From contig OX621263.1 of NCBI GenBank assembly GCA_951640165.1, positions 7,322,001 to 7,386,000 on the forward strand: DNA of 64,000 nucleotides, in the 5' to 3' direction. The notes beneath the pieces are model-generated. The model saw only the letters and a program-made list of their open reading frames with translations. It was not told the DNA's origin and searched no databases. The position numbers were made by a program, and so were the translations under genes. Source of the stretch: Pseudoips prasinana. Lineage: Eukaryota > Arthropoda > Insecta > Lepidoptera > Nolidae. Positions 41,704 through 51,835 of this stretch are shown here, in pieces. The number at the start of each line of letters is the position of its first letter. Within the stretch, counting starts at the first letter, position 1.

Positions 41704-42961
41704 TTACAGACTCATTATTGCTAGACTGATTTGAATAAAACACTCGATGTGTATTACCCTTACCACGATTCTCGAACCTCGATCGATTTTCACTCGACGT
41801 TTGATGAACTCGTCCTCGCTGTGTGTTATTGTACGAACTTGTACCATTAGTACGGGCATGATAATATGAATTATTACCGCGAAAATTTCCTCTGGCAAAA
41901 TTGTTAAAATTACCTCTAAAGTTACCTCTTCTGAAAGTATTAAAATTATTTGAATTCTGACGATAATTATATCGTCCTCGTTGTCCACGAGACTGTTGAC
42001 CGAAGAATTGGCCTTGCTGGAAACTATTAAATTGAGACTTACCTCGTCCACGATGAGAAAACTGCATGACATTTTCACCCGTCGAAGATGATGCCGATGT
42101 CAACTCTTCATCCTTGGCGGCCTGAATCGCGTCTTTCAAGCTGTCGTAATTACGCGCTGCGATTATTGTGCTGAGCCGGGAATTACTTAACCCATCTGCA
42201 AATCGTTTAATGGCCATTTTCTCATTTAACGGTTTTAATACACCATAATTTTCAGAATTGCCATTTGCCTGAGCTATGGTTAAATTGGTGAATAGTTTTT
42301 CTAATTCGGTACCAAACTGATCTATTGTACGCCAACCCTGAGTTGTACTCTGTAACCGTGATTGTATAGCAGTGAAAGATTTTTTAGGTAATAAAGTGTC
42401 TTTTAATTGCTTAATCAACTCTGTTACCGACTTGTAATCATCACACATGCGTAATTTTGCATTTTCGGACAGTCTACTTTTTAAAACGAATTTAATCAGT
42501 AATAATTTTCCCGATTCCGATAACATATCGGCATACATTTCTACCGAGTCAATGATACTTTTGATGTTACTTTCATTACTGTTCATAATCGGAATCAAAC
42601 TACAGGCCGTTTTTAAATCGAACTCCATGATTAAATCTGGGTTTGAGCTAGTTTCACAAAAATCACTTCCACTACTGTCGATATCAGAAACTACTTTATT
42701 TTCGGAACATAAATCAATAATTTGTAAATAATAAGATTTTATCCCATTTTGTATTAAAATTAAAGATTCCAAAATTTTTGATTTTGAGCCTTGTTCTGAA
42801 GACAAAAATTGAATTATTTCCTGACTTCTATTATAAATTTCCTTAGTCTCTTCTAATCTATTTTTAATAACATTTCCTTTAAATCTTAATTTTCCTTTCT
42901 TAATTAAATATTTTCTTATACTCTTAAGTTCTTTTAAACATTCAAGTAAATCATCTTCCAT
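41660..42961 (-). CDS. gag: gag structural protein
   Basis: 433 codons from ATG at 42961. The N-terminal ~310 residues are a helical capsid-like region (MEDDLLECLKELKSIRKYL, LIPIMNSNESNIKSIIDSVE, WRTIDQFGTELEKLF). From ~310 on the protein is extremely rich in Arg, Gly, Asn and Phe (SHRGRGKSQFN, FRRGNFRGNFNNFARGNFRG), an RGG-type RNA-binding tail. No CCHC zinc knuckle is present, so this tail probably does the nucleocapsid job. The last codons read QFFRSET-stop and overlap pol. Assembles virus-like particles in the cytoplasm by analogy with the family. Confidence 0.9.
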   Translation of the reverse strand: MEDDLLECLKELKSIRKYLIKKGKLRFKGNVIKNRLEETKEIYNRSQEIIQFLSSEQGSKSKILESLILIQNGIKSYYLQIIDLCSENKVVSDIDSSGSDFCETSSNPDLIMEFDLKTACSLIPIMNSNESNIKSIIDSVEMYADMLSESGKLLLIKFVLKSRLSENAKLRMCDDYKSVTELIKQLKDTLLPKKSFTAIQSRLQSTTQGWRTIDQFGTELEKLFTNLTIAQANGNSENYGVLKPLNEKMAIKRFADGLSNSRLSTIIAARNYDSLKDAIQAAKDEELTSASSSTGENVMQFSHRGRGKSQFNSFQQGQFFGQQSRGQRGRYNYRQNSNNFNTFRRGNFRGNFNNFARGNFRGNNSYYHARTNGTSSYNNTQRGRVHQTSSENRSRFENRGKGNTHRVFYSNQSSNNESVSSNTNPMQFFRSET

Positions 42962-43286
42962 TACCTTACAATAAATACATAATTACTTAAAGAATACCTA
43001 CCACAATCTCACTAAGTCACAGTGAGTTACCGTAGTAGGTGTTGTAGAGTGTAAGTCGATCCACGATACATTGAGACGATTAATGAGCAATTACAATAAA
43101 TTGATTTGGTATTACTTTAAACTTAGAGTCTATAGAATAATTATTTGGATGTCCATTATTCTTGAGGTTAATTTTAAAATAAAAAATGACGCATTAATAC
43201 TATACATTAAACCGCACTTTATCGCACTTTTATAGTAATTTGACGCACTTAATTCAACTAATTTTGGCTGCCGCACGAAATACTAT

Positions 43287-43598
43287 TTACTTAGGTATGT
43301 CTCTCATCGGGATACGTAGGTCGCGCTCGCGCTCCTCTCCACGTACATCTCTGGACCGGTTAAATGATCGCCGAAAATTATTCTGCATTATTTGGTCTCT
43401 GATCCAAGTATGGTGGCATTTCCTATACTGTTTCCATACGAAGTATAATGCACCAAGACCCAACAGAGTAGCGATGATTATGAGGACAATGCTGATACTT
43501 GACATATGCAGCTTAAACTGCTCCACATCTGCATTGTTTGAACCCGCAGCATTCTGGTTTAAAAATATCTGCTCTTTTTCATAGTTTGAACGGCACAT
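43287..43598 (-). CDS. Small single-pass membrane protein ORF upstream of gag
   Basis: The first ORF of the LTR element, 103 codons from ATG at 43598 (a GTG nine codons upstream is in frame but less likely). Layout: short polar N-terminus (MCRSNYEKEQIFLNQNAAGS), a ~22-residue hydrophobic segment (MSSISIVLIIIATLLGLGAL) at about residues 32-56, then a cytosolic-type basic tail (WKQYRKCHHTW, FRRSFNRSRDVRGEERERDL). No signal-peptide cleavage site is evident. It ends 325 nt before the gag ATG. Size, single membrane span and adjacent basic cluster recall small fusion-associated membrane proteins, but no homology can be claimed. It may also be a membrane-tethering or regulatory peptide. The open frame in an otherwise intact young element argues that it is real. 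Confidence 0.65.
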   Translation of the reverse strand: MCRSNYEKEQIFLNQNAAGSNNADVEQFKLHMSSISIVLIIIATLLGLGALYFVWKQYRKCHHTWIRDQIMQNNFRRSFNRSRDVRGEERERDLRIPMRDIPK

Positions 43599-43793
43599 TT
43601 TATACGATGATTTTAATTCGCGCACTATTTAACAAAAATATATGTTAAATAAAATATATAATATATACTGTTCATAGTTTACACTTATTTTACATGCCGC
43701 ATCCGAAATTAACTTCACTTTCTTGATTCATTGTTCGATTCATTTGGAGCCGTAACACTATACCGATACCGTATTCGCGTCGCGAGCCCCAAA

Positions 43794-43810
43794 TATGGCA
43801 CGGGTCGCCA
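43794..43810 (-). promoter_or_regulatory. Primer binding site, tRNA-Arg type
   Basis: Directly after the 5' LTR, minus strand reads TGGCGACCCGTGCCA. The first 12 bases suit the 3' end of an insect tRNA-Arg beginning GACCCG; mdg1/412 elements use tRNA-Arg. The exact tRNA was not checked. Confidence 0.65.
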
Positions 43811-43962
43811 TGAGGGGATTTAGTGTTATTGAAACAACTGCATTCGATTAATTATGATTTATTTCTCCTTAGGAATGAATGAATAGTTTTATATTAGATC
43901 TATTACACACACATACTACTAGATAGATACTAAGATACACACATACATATTACTACACCTCA
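43811..43962 (-). repeat. 5' LTR
   Basis: 152 bp. Differs from the 3' LTR only in the gaatgaatgaatag / gaatgaataacatag segment. Confidence 0.95.
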
Positions 43963-44038
43963 GTACCAGGATATAGTTATTTTTATAATCAATAGCAATC
44001 GTGGTCAACCGCTAACCCATCCAGTATAATAAAGACAT

Positions 44039-44113
44039 AAATTAAATGTCCATTCTTTCGACCTTAAAACTGCTTACTGCAGTTTTAAGGTCGAAAGAAT
44101 GGACATTTAATTT
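44039..44113. repeat. Perfect 35-bp palindrome with 5-nt loop
   Basis: Arms 44039-44073 and 44079-44113 are perfect reverse complements (cattctttcgaccttaaaac and its mirror) around ttact. It adjoins the partner repeat of 36181-36840. Confidence 0.9.
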
Positions 44114-44119
44114 AATTTA

Positions 44120-44665
44120 ATTTTAAGGTACCTACTGCAAACATTAGTGTGCAGTAGTCTTGATGTTGATCTTACCACATTAATGTCTGATAAATGATTG
44201 GTGTCAGCATTATATTTTATGTCCGTCGTTATAAACACAAGGTCCGTCATAATAATAATACCTTAATATAGACAGAACCATTGACAATATGTTGTAAAAA
44301 TATTAGACTTAAACTAGATAATTAAACATAATCTCTTGACAATAAGTTGATACGAGCTAGCTAAATATCATTGCTATAATAAAATAAATTTTATAATTGT
44401 TTTCATACAATGTTTACCTAAATATCTATGTTACTAGAAATAATAATGTATACAACTATATTACTTCAAACATGTTCTGACTATTTACAAGCGGTTTTTT
44501 AAAGTCTACGTGAATAAAAACCTTTATTATTTTTAATTTTTTTGCCAACTACACTTTTAATGTTATACTAAGGAAAACCTGTCATTGGCCTTCCCTTTAT
44601 ATTGTATCATGTAAATTGTGTTATTATCTGTATTGCTGTTGGTTTTCTTAATAAATAAATAAAAA
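44120..44665 (+). repeat. Retroelement 3' region, interrupted by repeat K
   Basis: cagtagtcttgatgttgatc, atgtctgataaatgattgg and gtcagcattatattttatg at the start, ccaactacacttttaatgtt and aataaataaataaaaat at the end, with repeat K (44232-44535) in between. Confidence 0.55.
44232..44535 (+). repeat. Repeat K, plus copy
   Basis: From ccttaatatagacagaacca to gtgaataaaaaccttta; see 8118-8405. Confidence 0.55.
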
Positions 44666-44668
44666 TAA

Positions 44669-45404
44669 AAAAAACTTCGTTTAAAAAAACCGACTTCAAA
44701 ACTGAAATGTATAAAAAAATATCTTAATAAAGATTTCATTTAATACATATCTTATGCAAACGTAATACCTTTAATATTAATGAAATAATATAATTTGTTT
44801 GTGCTACCCATTGATAGGTTTGAAGTCGGTGCCAAGCCAAATGTAATAGTAGGTAACACACTCGCCGCACGTTACTTTCAGCGGTATAGCTTCGTATTTC
44901 TACACAAAAACCCAAGCGTGCAGACGTCGTTGACGGTCGTTTCGAAATATTGTAAATTGTTGTTGTCTTGTCTCCTAATTAATAAATTTATTTGTTTGTT
45001 TTTCAGGGCCACAAATATATTCATATATAAGCATAATATATATTTATTATAAATATAGTAGCAAATTTAGGTACTAATATTAAATATTTTTTATGATACC
45101 TACAGTTTCATCTGTTTCATATTAATTCATATTGTTCTTTAAGATTATTTTCTTAAACTACTTATCTTTAGTGTAGGAATTTCATCACAAATTATGAAAG
45201 CTGTATGTAATATTAACTTTTATTTTGCTTAGGGCTTGGCACCGACTTCAAACCTATCAATGGGTAGAACAAACAAATTATATTATTTCATTAATATTAA
45301 AGGTATTACGTTTGCATAAGATATGTATTAAATGAAATCTTTATTAAGATATTTTTTTATACATTTCAGTTTTGAAGTCGGTTTTTTTAAACGAAGTTTT
45401 TTTT
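44669..45404. mobile_element. Foldback MITE with ~170-bp terminal inverted repeats
   Basis: Left arm 44669-44838 (cttcgtttaaaaaaaccgac to gaagtcggtgccaagcc) and right arm 45233-45404 are near-perfect reverse complements. The 394-bp middle is AT-rich with no frame. No flanking duplication was established. Confidence 0.85.
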
Positions 45405-45614
45405 ATTTGTTACTTTTTAGTGTCTAGCTATGGGTAGCACTACGAAAGGTGCCCAACAAAAATGTTGTCCGAAACTCTTTTTCACGTTCTTGTGAGACCG
45501 TGAATGACCGAGAGCAAGAAAAACTACATAAAATTACGTTGACTCTAAGAAAACTTGCACAGTACGAGTCTAGACTAGCTAAGATTCGTGAAAGTCTGAA
45601 CAGCAAGCGCATAG

Positions 45615-45835
45615 GTTAGGCCGTATATTCTCTTGACAATAACTTGATTCGAGCTAGCTAAATATCATTGCTGTTATAAAATAAATTTTATTAATGTTTT
45701 AATACTATCAATACATGTGTACCTAATATCTATGTTACTAGAAATAATAATGTATACTATAATACTACAAACATGTTCTGACTATTTACAAGCGCTTTTT
45801 TGAAGTCTACGTGAATAAAAACCTTTTTTATTTTA
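45615..45835 (+). repeat. Repeat K, plus copy
   Basis: atattctcttgacaataact through acatgttctgactatttac to gtgaataaaaacctttttta; 5'-truncated relative to 44232. Confidence 0.6.
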
Positions 45836-45879
45836 TTTATTTATTTATTTATGACCATCTAACTAAAGAGTCTGTGGCT

Positions 45880-46003
45880 TATAGACTAGGTCTTATTAAT
45901 GATCGAATAGCCATCAAGTCTGCTGAGCAGAGGGCATGAGTCTATGAAGACTAGGTCTTATTAATGATCGATTAGCCAACGAATCTACTGAGCAGAGGGC
46001 TTA
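45880..46003. repeat. 65-bp tandem duplication
   Basis: gactaggtcttattaatgat begins at 45884 and 45949; the units end ctgctgagcagagggc and ctactgagcagagggc. Confidence 0.7.
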
Positions 46004-46220
46004 TTTTAGAAGTTACTTTGACAGTTTACGCCTTTGGAAGAGTGTCTCACGCAAACTATACAGTTTAGAAAAATATATATTATTAACCTCAATATCATTT
46101 TTGAAGACCTATCCATAGATACCCCACATATATGGTTTATGAACCCTCAAATATTATTGTTTGTTTTTCTATTTTTGTGTGAAAATCTTAATGCGGTTCA
46201 CGGAATACATGTGCTTACCA
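45990..46220 (-). repeat. Repeat G1, minus fragment
   Basis: Reverse strand has gcgtgagacactcttccaaa, catatatgtggggtatctat and gatattgaggtt-type blocks of G1. Confidence 0.5.
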
Positions 46221-46991
46221 AGATTCGATGGCAGCTATTCCGCATCAAACTAAAGAAGAATCACGCAAATCGGTTCATAAATCTCAGCGTCGATTACGCT
46301 GTACGTACATAAAAAATGAGCTTGTGTTAAAAGGTACGTCTACATGCGCTTCCAAAAACGACCTTATACGCGCGTATTAAACGCTAGTCGTCTGAAATTG
46401 TTCTTTATGTTCATGGCAAAAGAAACTTGAACAGAATGAGTCTAGCTTGACTTGCTAAGATTTAAAAACGCCTGTGCCAAAGACAGTTACATCGACCACA
46501 TAAACAAAAAATTTCATACAAAAATGACCATAAAATTAAAACTACTAGACCAAAGTTTATAAAATTTTTATGGGACCAAATGGCAACTATTTCGCATCAA
46601 ACTAAAAAAGAATCACGTAAATCGGATCATAAATCTCCGAGTAATCGGTGTACATACATAAAAAAAAAAAAATACCGGTGAACTTGAGAACCTCCTCCTT
46701 TGGAAGTCGGTTAAAAACACAAAACGCGAAGCATGACGCACCAAAGTTTGTTCGTGAAAGATCTCTCATGTACCGATCAGAGGGATTCTCCACGAGATTC
46801 CACCAACAAACTGAGATGTTAACAACCCATTAGCATACAAGAAAAATAAATATACGTCGAAACATTCGGCCGCTATCGTAAAACAAATAATTGAAGACAA
46901 AAATAATCGTGATGAGACTTTGGTACGATATAATTTTGGTGCAAATTGTATGTTTCTGTAATTCTGGGTGAAGTATTCCAGGAGATGAATC
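46221..46991. other. No gene; dispersed repeat at 46495-46715
   Basis: 46205-46320 and 46495-46715 contain the tttttatgggaccaaatggc-type repeat also at 30340-30555. The rest shows no frame or recognised family. Confidence 0.45.
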
Positions 46992-47690
46992 ATGACGGGA
47001 CTGTTGGCGTGGTTGGCAAATGCTTGCCTTTCGCGCTGGAGGTCGTGGGTTCGATTCCCACCCAGGGTGACTACCGGCTAAGTCACCGAACATCGGGATA
47101 GTGATCGGCGTTCAAATAAATAAAGGTTAAAATGACTTAATTGTTATTTTTAGCCGGTTCCATCAAAAAACCAGCACTGCAACAGTAATGGCGCAGCTAG
47201 TGCTGAGATGGGACCAATTCGGACTCGAACAGATAGCAATTAAGAACTTCTTTATGTGTACCTATACATTATTATTATCTGTGCTTGTTTACGGAATAAA
47301 TATATTTTCTTTCTTTCTTTCTTAATCAATCGTTAAATCGGCTTCGACGTTGAAAATCGATTCCGGGCTATTTATGACGTCACATGTGTTCATGGAAGCC
47401 GATTTAACGATAGATTAAGTCATTTTTAACGTTTATTTATTTGAACGCCAATCACTACCCCGATGTTCGGCAACTTATTCGGTAGCCCCCTGGACAGATA
47501 TTTGTGTGCATAAACATGTCTGTTTGTCCTGACTCTGGGTGTAATTATCTATTAAGTATGTATTTACAAAAGAAAAGTAGTATATGTAGTATATACGTTA
47601 TCTGGTTTCCATAGTACAAGCTCTGCTTAGTTTGGGATCAGATGGCCGTGTGTAAATAATGTCACAGGATATTAATATTATTATATTCTC
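46992..47690 (+). repeat. SINE-C interrupted by a foldback MITE
   Basis: SINE-C head 46992-47068 (B box GGTTCGATTCC, cccacccagg), MITE 47069-47489, then SINE-C body and tail from acagatatttgtgtgcataa to gatggccgtgtgtaaataat. Confidence 0.8.
47069..47489. mobile_element. Foldback MITE (ctaccggctaag family), copy 2
   Basis: Inverted arms with ctaccggctaagtcaccga at the left and gttcggcaacttattcggta at the right. The left arm is interrupted at 47142-47322 by a segment with a (tttc)n end and aataaatatatt, bordered by cttaat on both sides, so probably a retroposed tail. Confidence 0.75.
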
Positions 47691-48212
47691 TGCCCATTCC
47701 AATTCCAAAATTGGAAAGCTTTTAATACCGGACATAAACAGATGTGAACTACAAAATACATGCGGGGCAGTCTTTGAGGACTGCCGATAGAGTTGAAAAT
47801 TATTTTTTAATTTTTCATACTCGGAAAGTAGTATTTATTTGATCCGAGTAGCGAGTGAAAGACGAGGTAAAGACTCATAGTAATTGCTTCTCTCTCTATG
47901 GTGGTAATAAATTACAATAAGGTTGCACCAAAAGCTAGGCTAAAATAAACTAACTCGAGTTAAGTAACTTTGGGTTAATTCTTTAAAATCTTAACTCAAC
48001 ATTCTGTTGCGCCAATGAAAAATAACACCGAGTCAACCATAAGCAGTGCCTTTGTACTCTTTCATTAAATAAAAAAAAATGGGTTAGGCAGTCGGCTATA
48101 AAAAATGAAACATAATTAAGAAAACAAAAAGTGCACAGTGCCACTGATCAGTCTATATCAGTGGTTTTCCTTTACACTATCGACAAAGAGAGGTTTTCAA
48201 AAAGCAAGTTTT
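47691..48212. other. No gene seen
   Basis: AT-rich, no coding frame and no recognised repeat. Confidence 0.4.
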
Positions 48213-48559
48213 ATTAGGGTTCCGTAGCCAAATGGCAAAAAAACGGAACCCTCTGGGCCTGTCCGTCTGTATGTCACAGCCAATTTTTTCCGAAACTATA
48301 AGAGCTGTACTGTTGAAACTTGGTACGTAGATGTATTCTGTGAACCGCATAAAGATTTTCACACAAAAATTGAAAAAAAAAAAACAGTAATTTTGGGGGT
48401 TCCCCATACATAGAACTAAAATTCAATTTTTTTTTCATCGTACCCATACATGTGGGGTATCTTTGGATAGGTCTTCAAAATGATATTGAGGTTCCTAATA
48501 TCATTTTTTTCTAAACTGAATAGTTTGCGCAAGAGACACTCCAAAGTGGTAAAATGAGT
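48213..48559 (+). repeat. Repeat G1, left half of an interrupted copy
   Basis: From agggttccgtagccaaatgg to ccaaagtggtaaaatgag. The copy resumes at 52406 (gtaacttctaaaataagag) and ends at 52638 (cgcacttggccgg-tttt). Confidence 0.8.
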
Positions 48560-48759
48560 TATTATTTTTTTTTTTATTTTTTTTTTTAAATAATTAGTAA
48601 CTTAGGTCTAATACATTTTTAAACTCGCCAAACTATAATGTTTAACGGCGAGAAGCGCTCTTATTCTACTACTTAAACCTACTTTACTCTATATATTATA
48701 CTAAATATCAACTAAAAAGCTACTTAATCATATTATAACTATCATTATGTACTTAATTA
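48560..48759 (-). mobile_element. LINE 3' UTR and poly-A tail
   Basis: Minus-strand 3' end: ~160 bp after the ORF2 stop, then an A-rich tail of ~40 bases ending against the G1 repeat at 48560. Confidence 0.7.
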
Positions 48760-50743
48760 CTACAACAGTGCATCTTTTAATTTCTTTTTTAACAAGCCCA
48801 TACTGATTTTTGGGTTCTGTCTTAGTAGATTCATTTTATTAAATATATTGGGAACCATAAATTTATTTGTCCTTTCTCCATAATAGTTCGTCACTTTTGG
48901 TTTAGTTAGCTTTTGTTCCCTCGCCCTTCTGGTATTATATTTATTCTCTATTACCTCTTTGTATTGATCGCTATAGTAGTATTCTAGTCCTATTAAATAT
49001 TCAACTTTTTTGTCAATTGGCAATATTTTACATATATAAAATAGCTTGTCATATTCTTTATTGCACATATTCTTGACATTCTTACTTACTAGATACTTTA
49101 ACAGTCTTATTTGTACACTTTGAATATCTTTGAGGTAAGTTGCAAAAGTTCTTCCATATACAATTAGTCCATAGTTAATTAATGAGTCTGCGAGGGCATA
49201 ATATACGACTCTAAATGTATCTATACTCAGAAGCCTATTTAATTGGTAAAACTTGCCCAGCACAGATCTCAACCTATTACAAATATCAGTTACATGCATT
49301 GACCAATTAAAGTGTTTATCAATACTTAGACCTAAATATTTGAAATTGTCAACATACTGGATGCCAACGCAGTTACAATAAGATTTGTTGCCATGTAAAC
49401 ATTCGTATGTGTGTCCTATGTATTATGGTAAGATTATCTCTGTTTGTATATTTCGCCTTTTGGTTGTATGGCGAATGTATGTGCATACATCTAGTTTTGT
49501 TAAAATTTAAAATAATACCATTGTCGTGTGCCCATTTCGTGATATTTTCAAAATCTAACTGCACATTTCGTTGCACATGTGAGATATCTTTCGAGCTATA
49601 TATGACACACATATCGTCTGCATACATAAACACTTTGCAATTGCTTACCACGTTTGCCACACTATTGACATGCATAACATATCCTACCGGCCCAAATACT
49701 GACCCAGTCGGCACACCTAAGTGAACTACCGCGTCCTCTCCGACTACCCCATCAACCAATGTGCGAATTTTCCTGTCGTTTAAGTAACTTTTAAACCAGT
49801 TATTGGTGGGACCTCTTATCCCACATTCATCCATTGCTTGTAGTAGTATATTATGATCTAAGGTATCAAACGCCTTTTTGTAGTCAATGAAAAGGGCTAT
49901 ACACTGGTTCCCAGAATCTAAAGCCTCATTTACATAGTCCGCAAAGCTCATCAGGGCAGAGGTAGTGCTCCTACCTTTTCTAAAACCATGTTGTGTGTCA
50001 TAGAGTATGCCATGTAATTCCAAGAATTTGCTTATTTGCCCGACAACAATTTTCTCGACAATTTTGTCTATTACTGATAATATTGCAATTGGCCTATCGT
50101 TACCATAACTTAAATGACTTCCAGATTTATATATTGGACGTATTATAGCACTTTTAAGTTTTTCAGGATACACACCTTTCGTTAAACACATATTAATAAA
50201 GTTAGCTAATATAGGGCTAATTTGTTTTTGTAAGTATTTGATGTCTTCTACTCGTATTCCATCCCCACCCGGTGATTTTCCACTCGTTAAGGTGTTTATA
50301 ACTTTTTCAACGTCTGATGGACATACTTTTATAAATCTAAAGCTCACATAACATGGACGCACGTATTTCGCCCTATCCAGAAATTTTATATTACAAAAAT
50401 GCTTAATATCTTGTATTTCTTTTGTAAATGTTAGTGTAAAATTGGTACAAATACTACTGATGCTATCTATTTTACCTAAATATTTCAAAATATTGCTATC
50501 CAAGCTTAATTTATTCCGGCCCAACCACTCGTTTATGTTTGCCCAAATTTTTCTATAATCCCCATTACACTTTATAATTTCAGACTGTCGGTGTTTATTT
50601 TTTGCTTCATTTATTAATTTATTTACTTTATTTCTAAACTTTGTGTACATTAAACGTTTATTCATGTTATTTGGTTCCGCTTTCCATACTCTAAATAGAT
50701 AATTTCTACGCATTACATCGAATATAAAGTGTGGTCTATCCAT
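48760..50743 (-). pseudogene. Jockey-superfamily LINE ORF2: reverse transcriptase, frameshifted
   Basis: Minus strand. 50743-49373 encodes the pre-RT linker (WANINEWLGRNKL) and RT: SGKSPGGDGIRVEDIKYLQ, IIRPIYKSGSHLSYGNDRPI, HGFRKGRSTTSALMSF, LFIDYKKAFDTLDHNIL, LGVPTGSVFGPVGYVMHVN (usual form is PQGSVLGP) and the catalytic FMYADDMCVIY. A frameshift near 49420 moves the reading to the frame of 49299-48760, which completes the C-terminus (INYGLIVYGRTFATYLKDIQ, ending LKKKLKDALL). The sequence between gives CVGIQYVDNFKYLGLSID in the second frame, confirming continuity. A second frameshift near 50708 separates it from the endonuclease frame. Clade is not settled; the ORF1 type points to the CR1/Rex1/Daphne side. 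Confidence 0.85.
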
Positions 50744-51663
50744 GGCTGTCTTTCTCTTTTTTCCCGTTTCGTAACCGCAACTTCACTCGCCTTATAAAAC
50801 TCATCAAACTTAGTTGATAACAACTGGAATAGTATTAACGGGCAAGTTAATACATACAATTGCGTCCAATCATATGACTCGAACTTTTGTTTTAATAGCT
50901 TACCACTAATGATTTTTTGCACCTTATTATTACTTTTCGCCAATAATCTGCAACTATCTACATCACTTTCACTCAAGTTCAATGATAGTCCACCTGCATG
51001 ATGGTCCGACACGTGAGTCTCTAAGACAAACGAAATAGGTTCGTTCTCGCTGTGTCTCGCTCGCACCCACACATGATCCAGGCATGACGTCTCATTCCGC
51101 CCGTCCACTATCGCGTCGCGTGTTGTTTCCGTACTCGGTATGACACACTGCAGGCTGGATTCACACAAGGTGTTTTTGTATTTTGTTGTGATTGGATTTA
51201 TTATGCCGTTCAAAATGTTTATATTCATGTCACCGATCACAATAATATTTTCAGTTTTTGGGATATTTTTGATGATGGAGTCCAATTCATGTATGAATGT
51301 TACTTTATTTTTCTGTGGCGGCCTGTATATAGCAATTATATGTGTTTTACTCTTTTTCCCTGTTGTCAGCTGACCATGAAGCATTTCTATGGAACCTGTA
51401 TTCTGTCCTAGGGCCTCAAAGATGAGTCCTTCCTTGGCATATATTAAAATTCCCCCACCTCGAGTTGTTTCTCTTGTTAATATATAGGAAACATATCCCT
51501 TTATTTGGTTAAATTTTAGTTCTTCCCTATTTATATTTATTTCTGCTAAGATTAAAATATCTGTTATGTAGTTGTTTTCTTCTAATAATACTAGTATTTC
51601 ATTAAAATGTTTTCGAAGTGACCTTATATTGAGGTGCCATATGTGAGTATATCCCTTTTTCAT
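50713..51663 (-). pseudogene. LINE ORF2 N-terminus: AP-like endonuclease
   Basis: About 316 codons from ATG at 51663. Endonuclease/exonuclease/phosphatase fold with its signature residues in order: HLNIRSL (Asn), LILAEININ (Glu), TTRGGGILIYAK, IIAIYRPP, VIGDMNINI (Asp, Asn), CLDHVWVR (Asp) and THVSDHHA (Asp-His). It nicks target DNA to prime reverse transcription. All catalytic positions are present. It reads into a stop at 50713 where the RT continues in another frame (RNYLFRVW), so ORF2 is broken here. Confidence 0.85.
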
Positions 51664-51835
51664 TTTTAAATCTTTACTTAATGTTTTTATATCATAGTAC
51701 CTTTTGTATTCAACATCATTAAATATTTCATCATTTATGCTATCGAAGTTGATATCAGAGAATCACCTAGTGTGTACTGATCGCGCTAACTGCACTAGAT
51801 TACTCAGTATTTTGTAATTTGTCAAAACGATCTAA

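Larger units (their letters stand above)
37773..43962 (-). mobile_element. Ty3/Gypsy-group LTR retrotransposon, apparently complete
   Basis: Minus-strand element of 6.19 kb: 5' LTR 43962-43811, primer site 43810-43794, small membrane-protein ORF, gag, pol, 3' LTR 37925-37773. A 5-bp duplication gtacc flanks it (37768-37772 and 43963-43967). LTRs begin TG and end CA and differ at two adjacent positions only, one indel and one substitution. No stop or frameshift damages gag or pol except the programmed-looking overlap. No envelope gene: only 88 bp separate pol from the 3' LTR. The primer site and pol layout suggest the mdg1/412 lineage. It sits in a SINE-C tail. Confidence 0.95.

Noticed and set aside
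37773..43962. Endogenous retrovirus with envelope
   Set aside because: Only 88 bp lie between pol and the 3' LTR, and the small membrane ORF is upstream of gag and far too short for an envelope protein.
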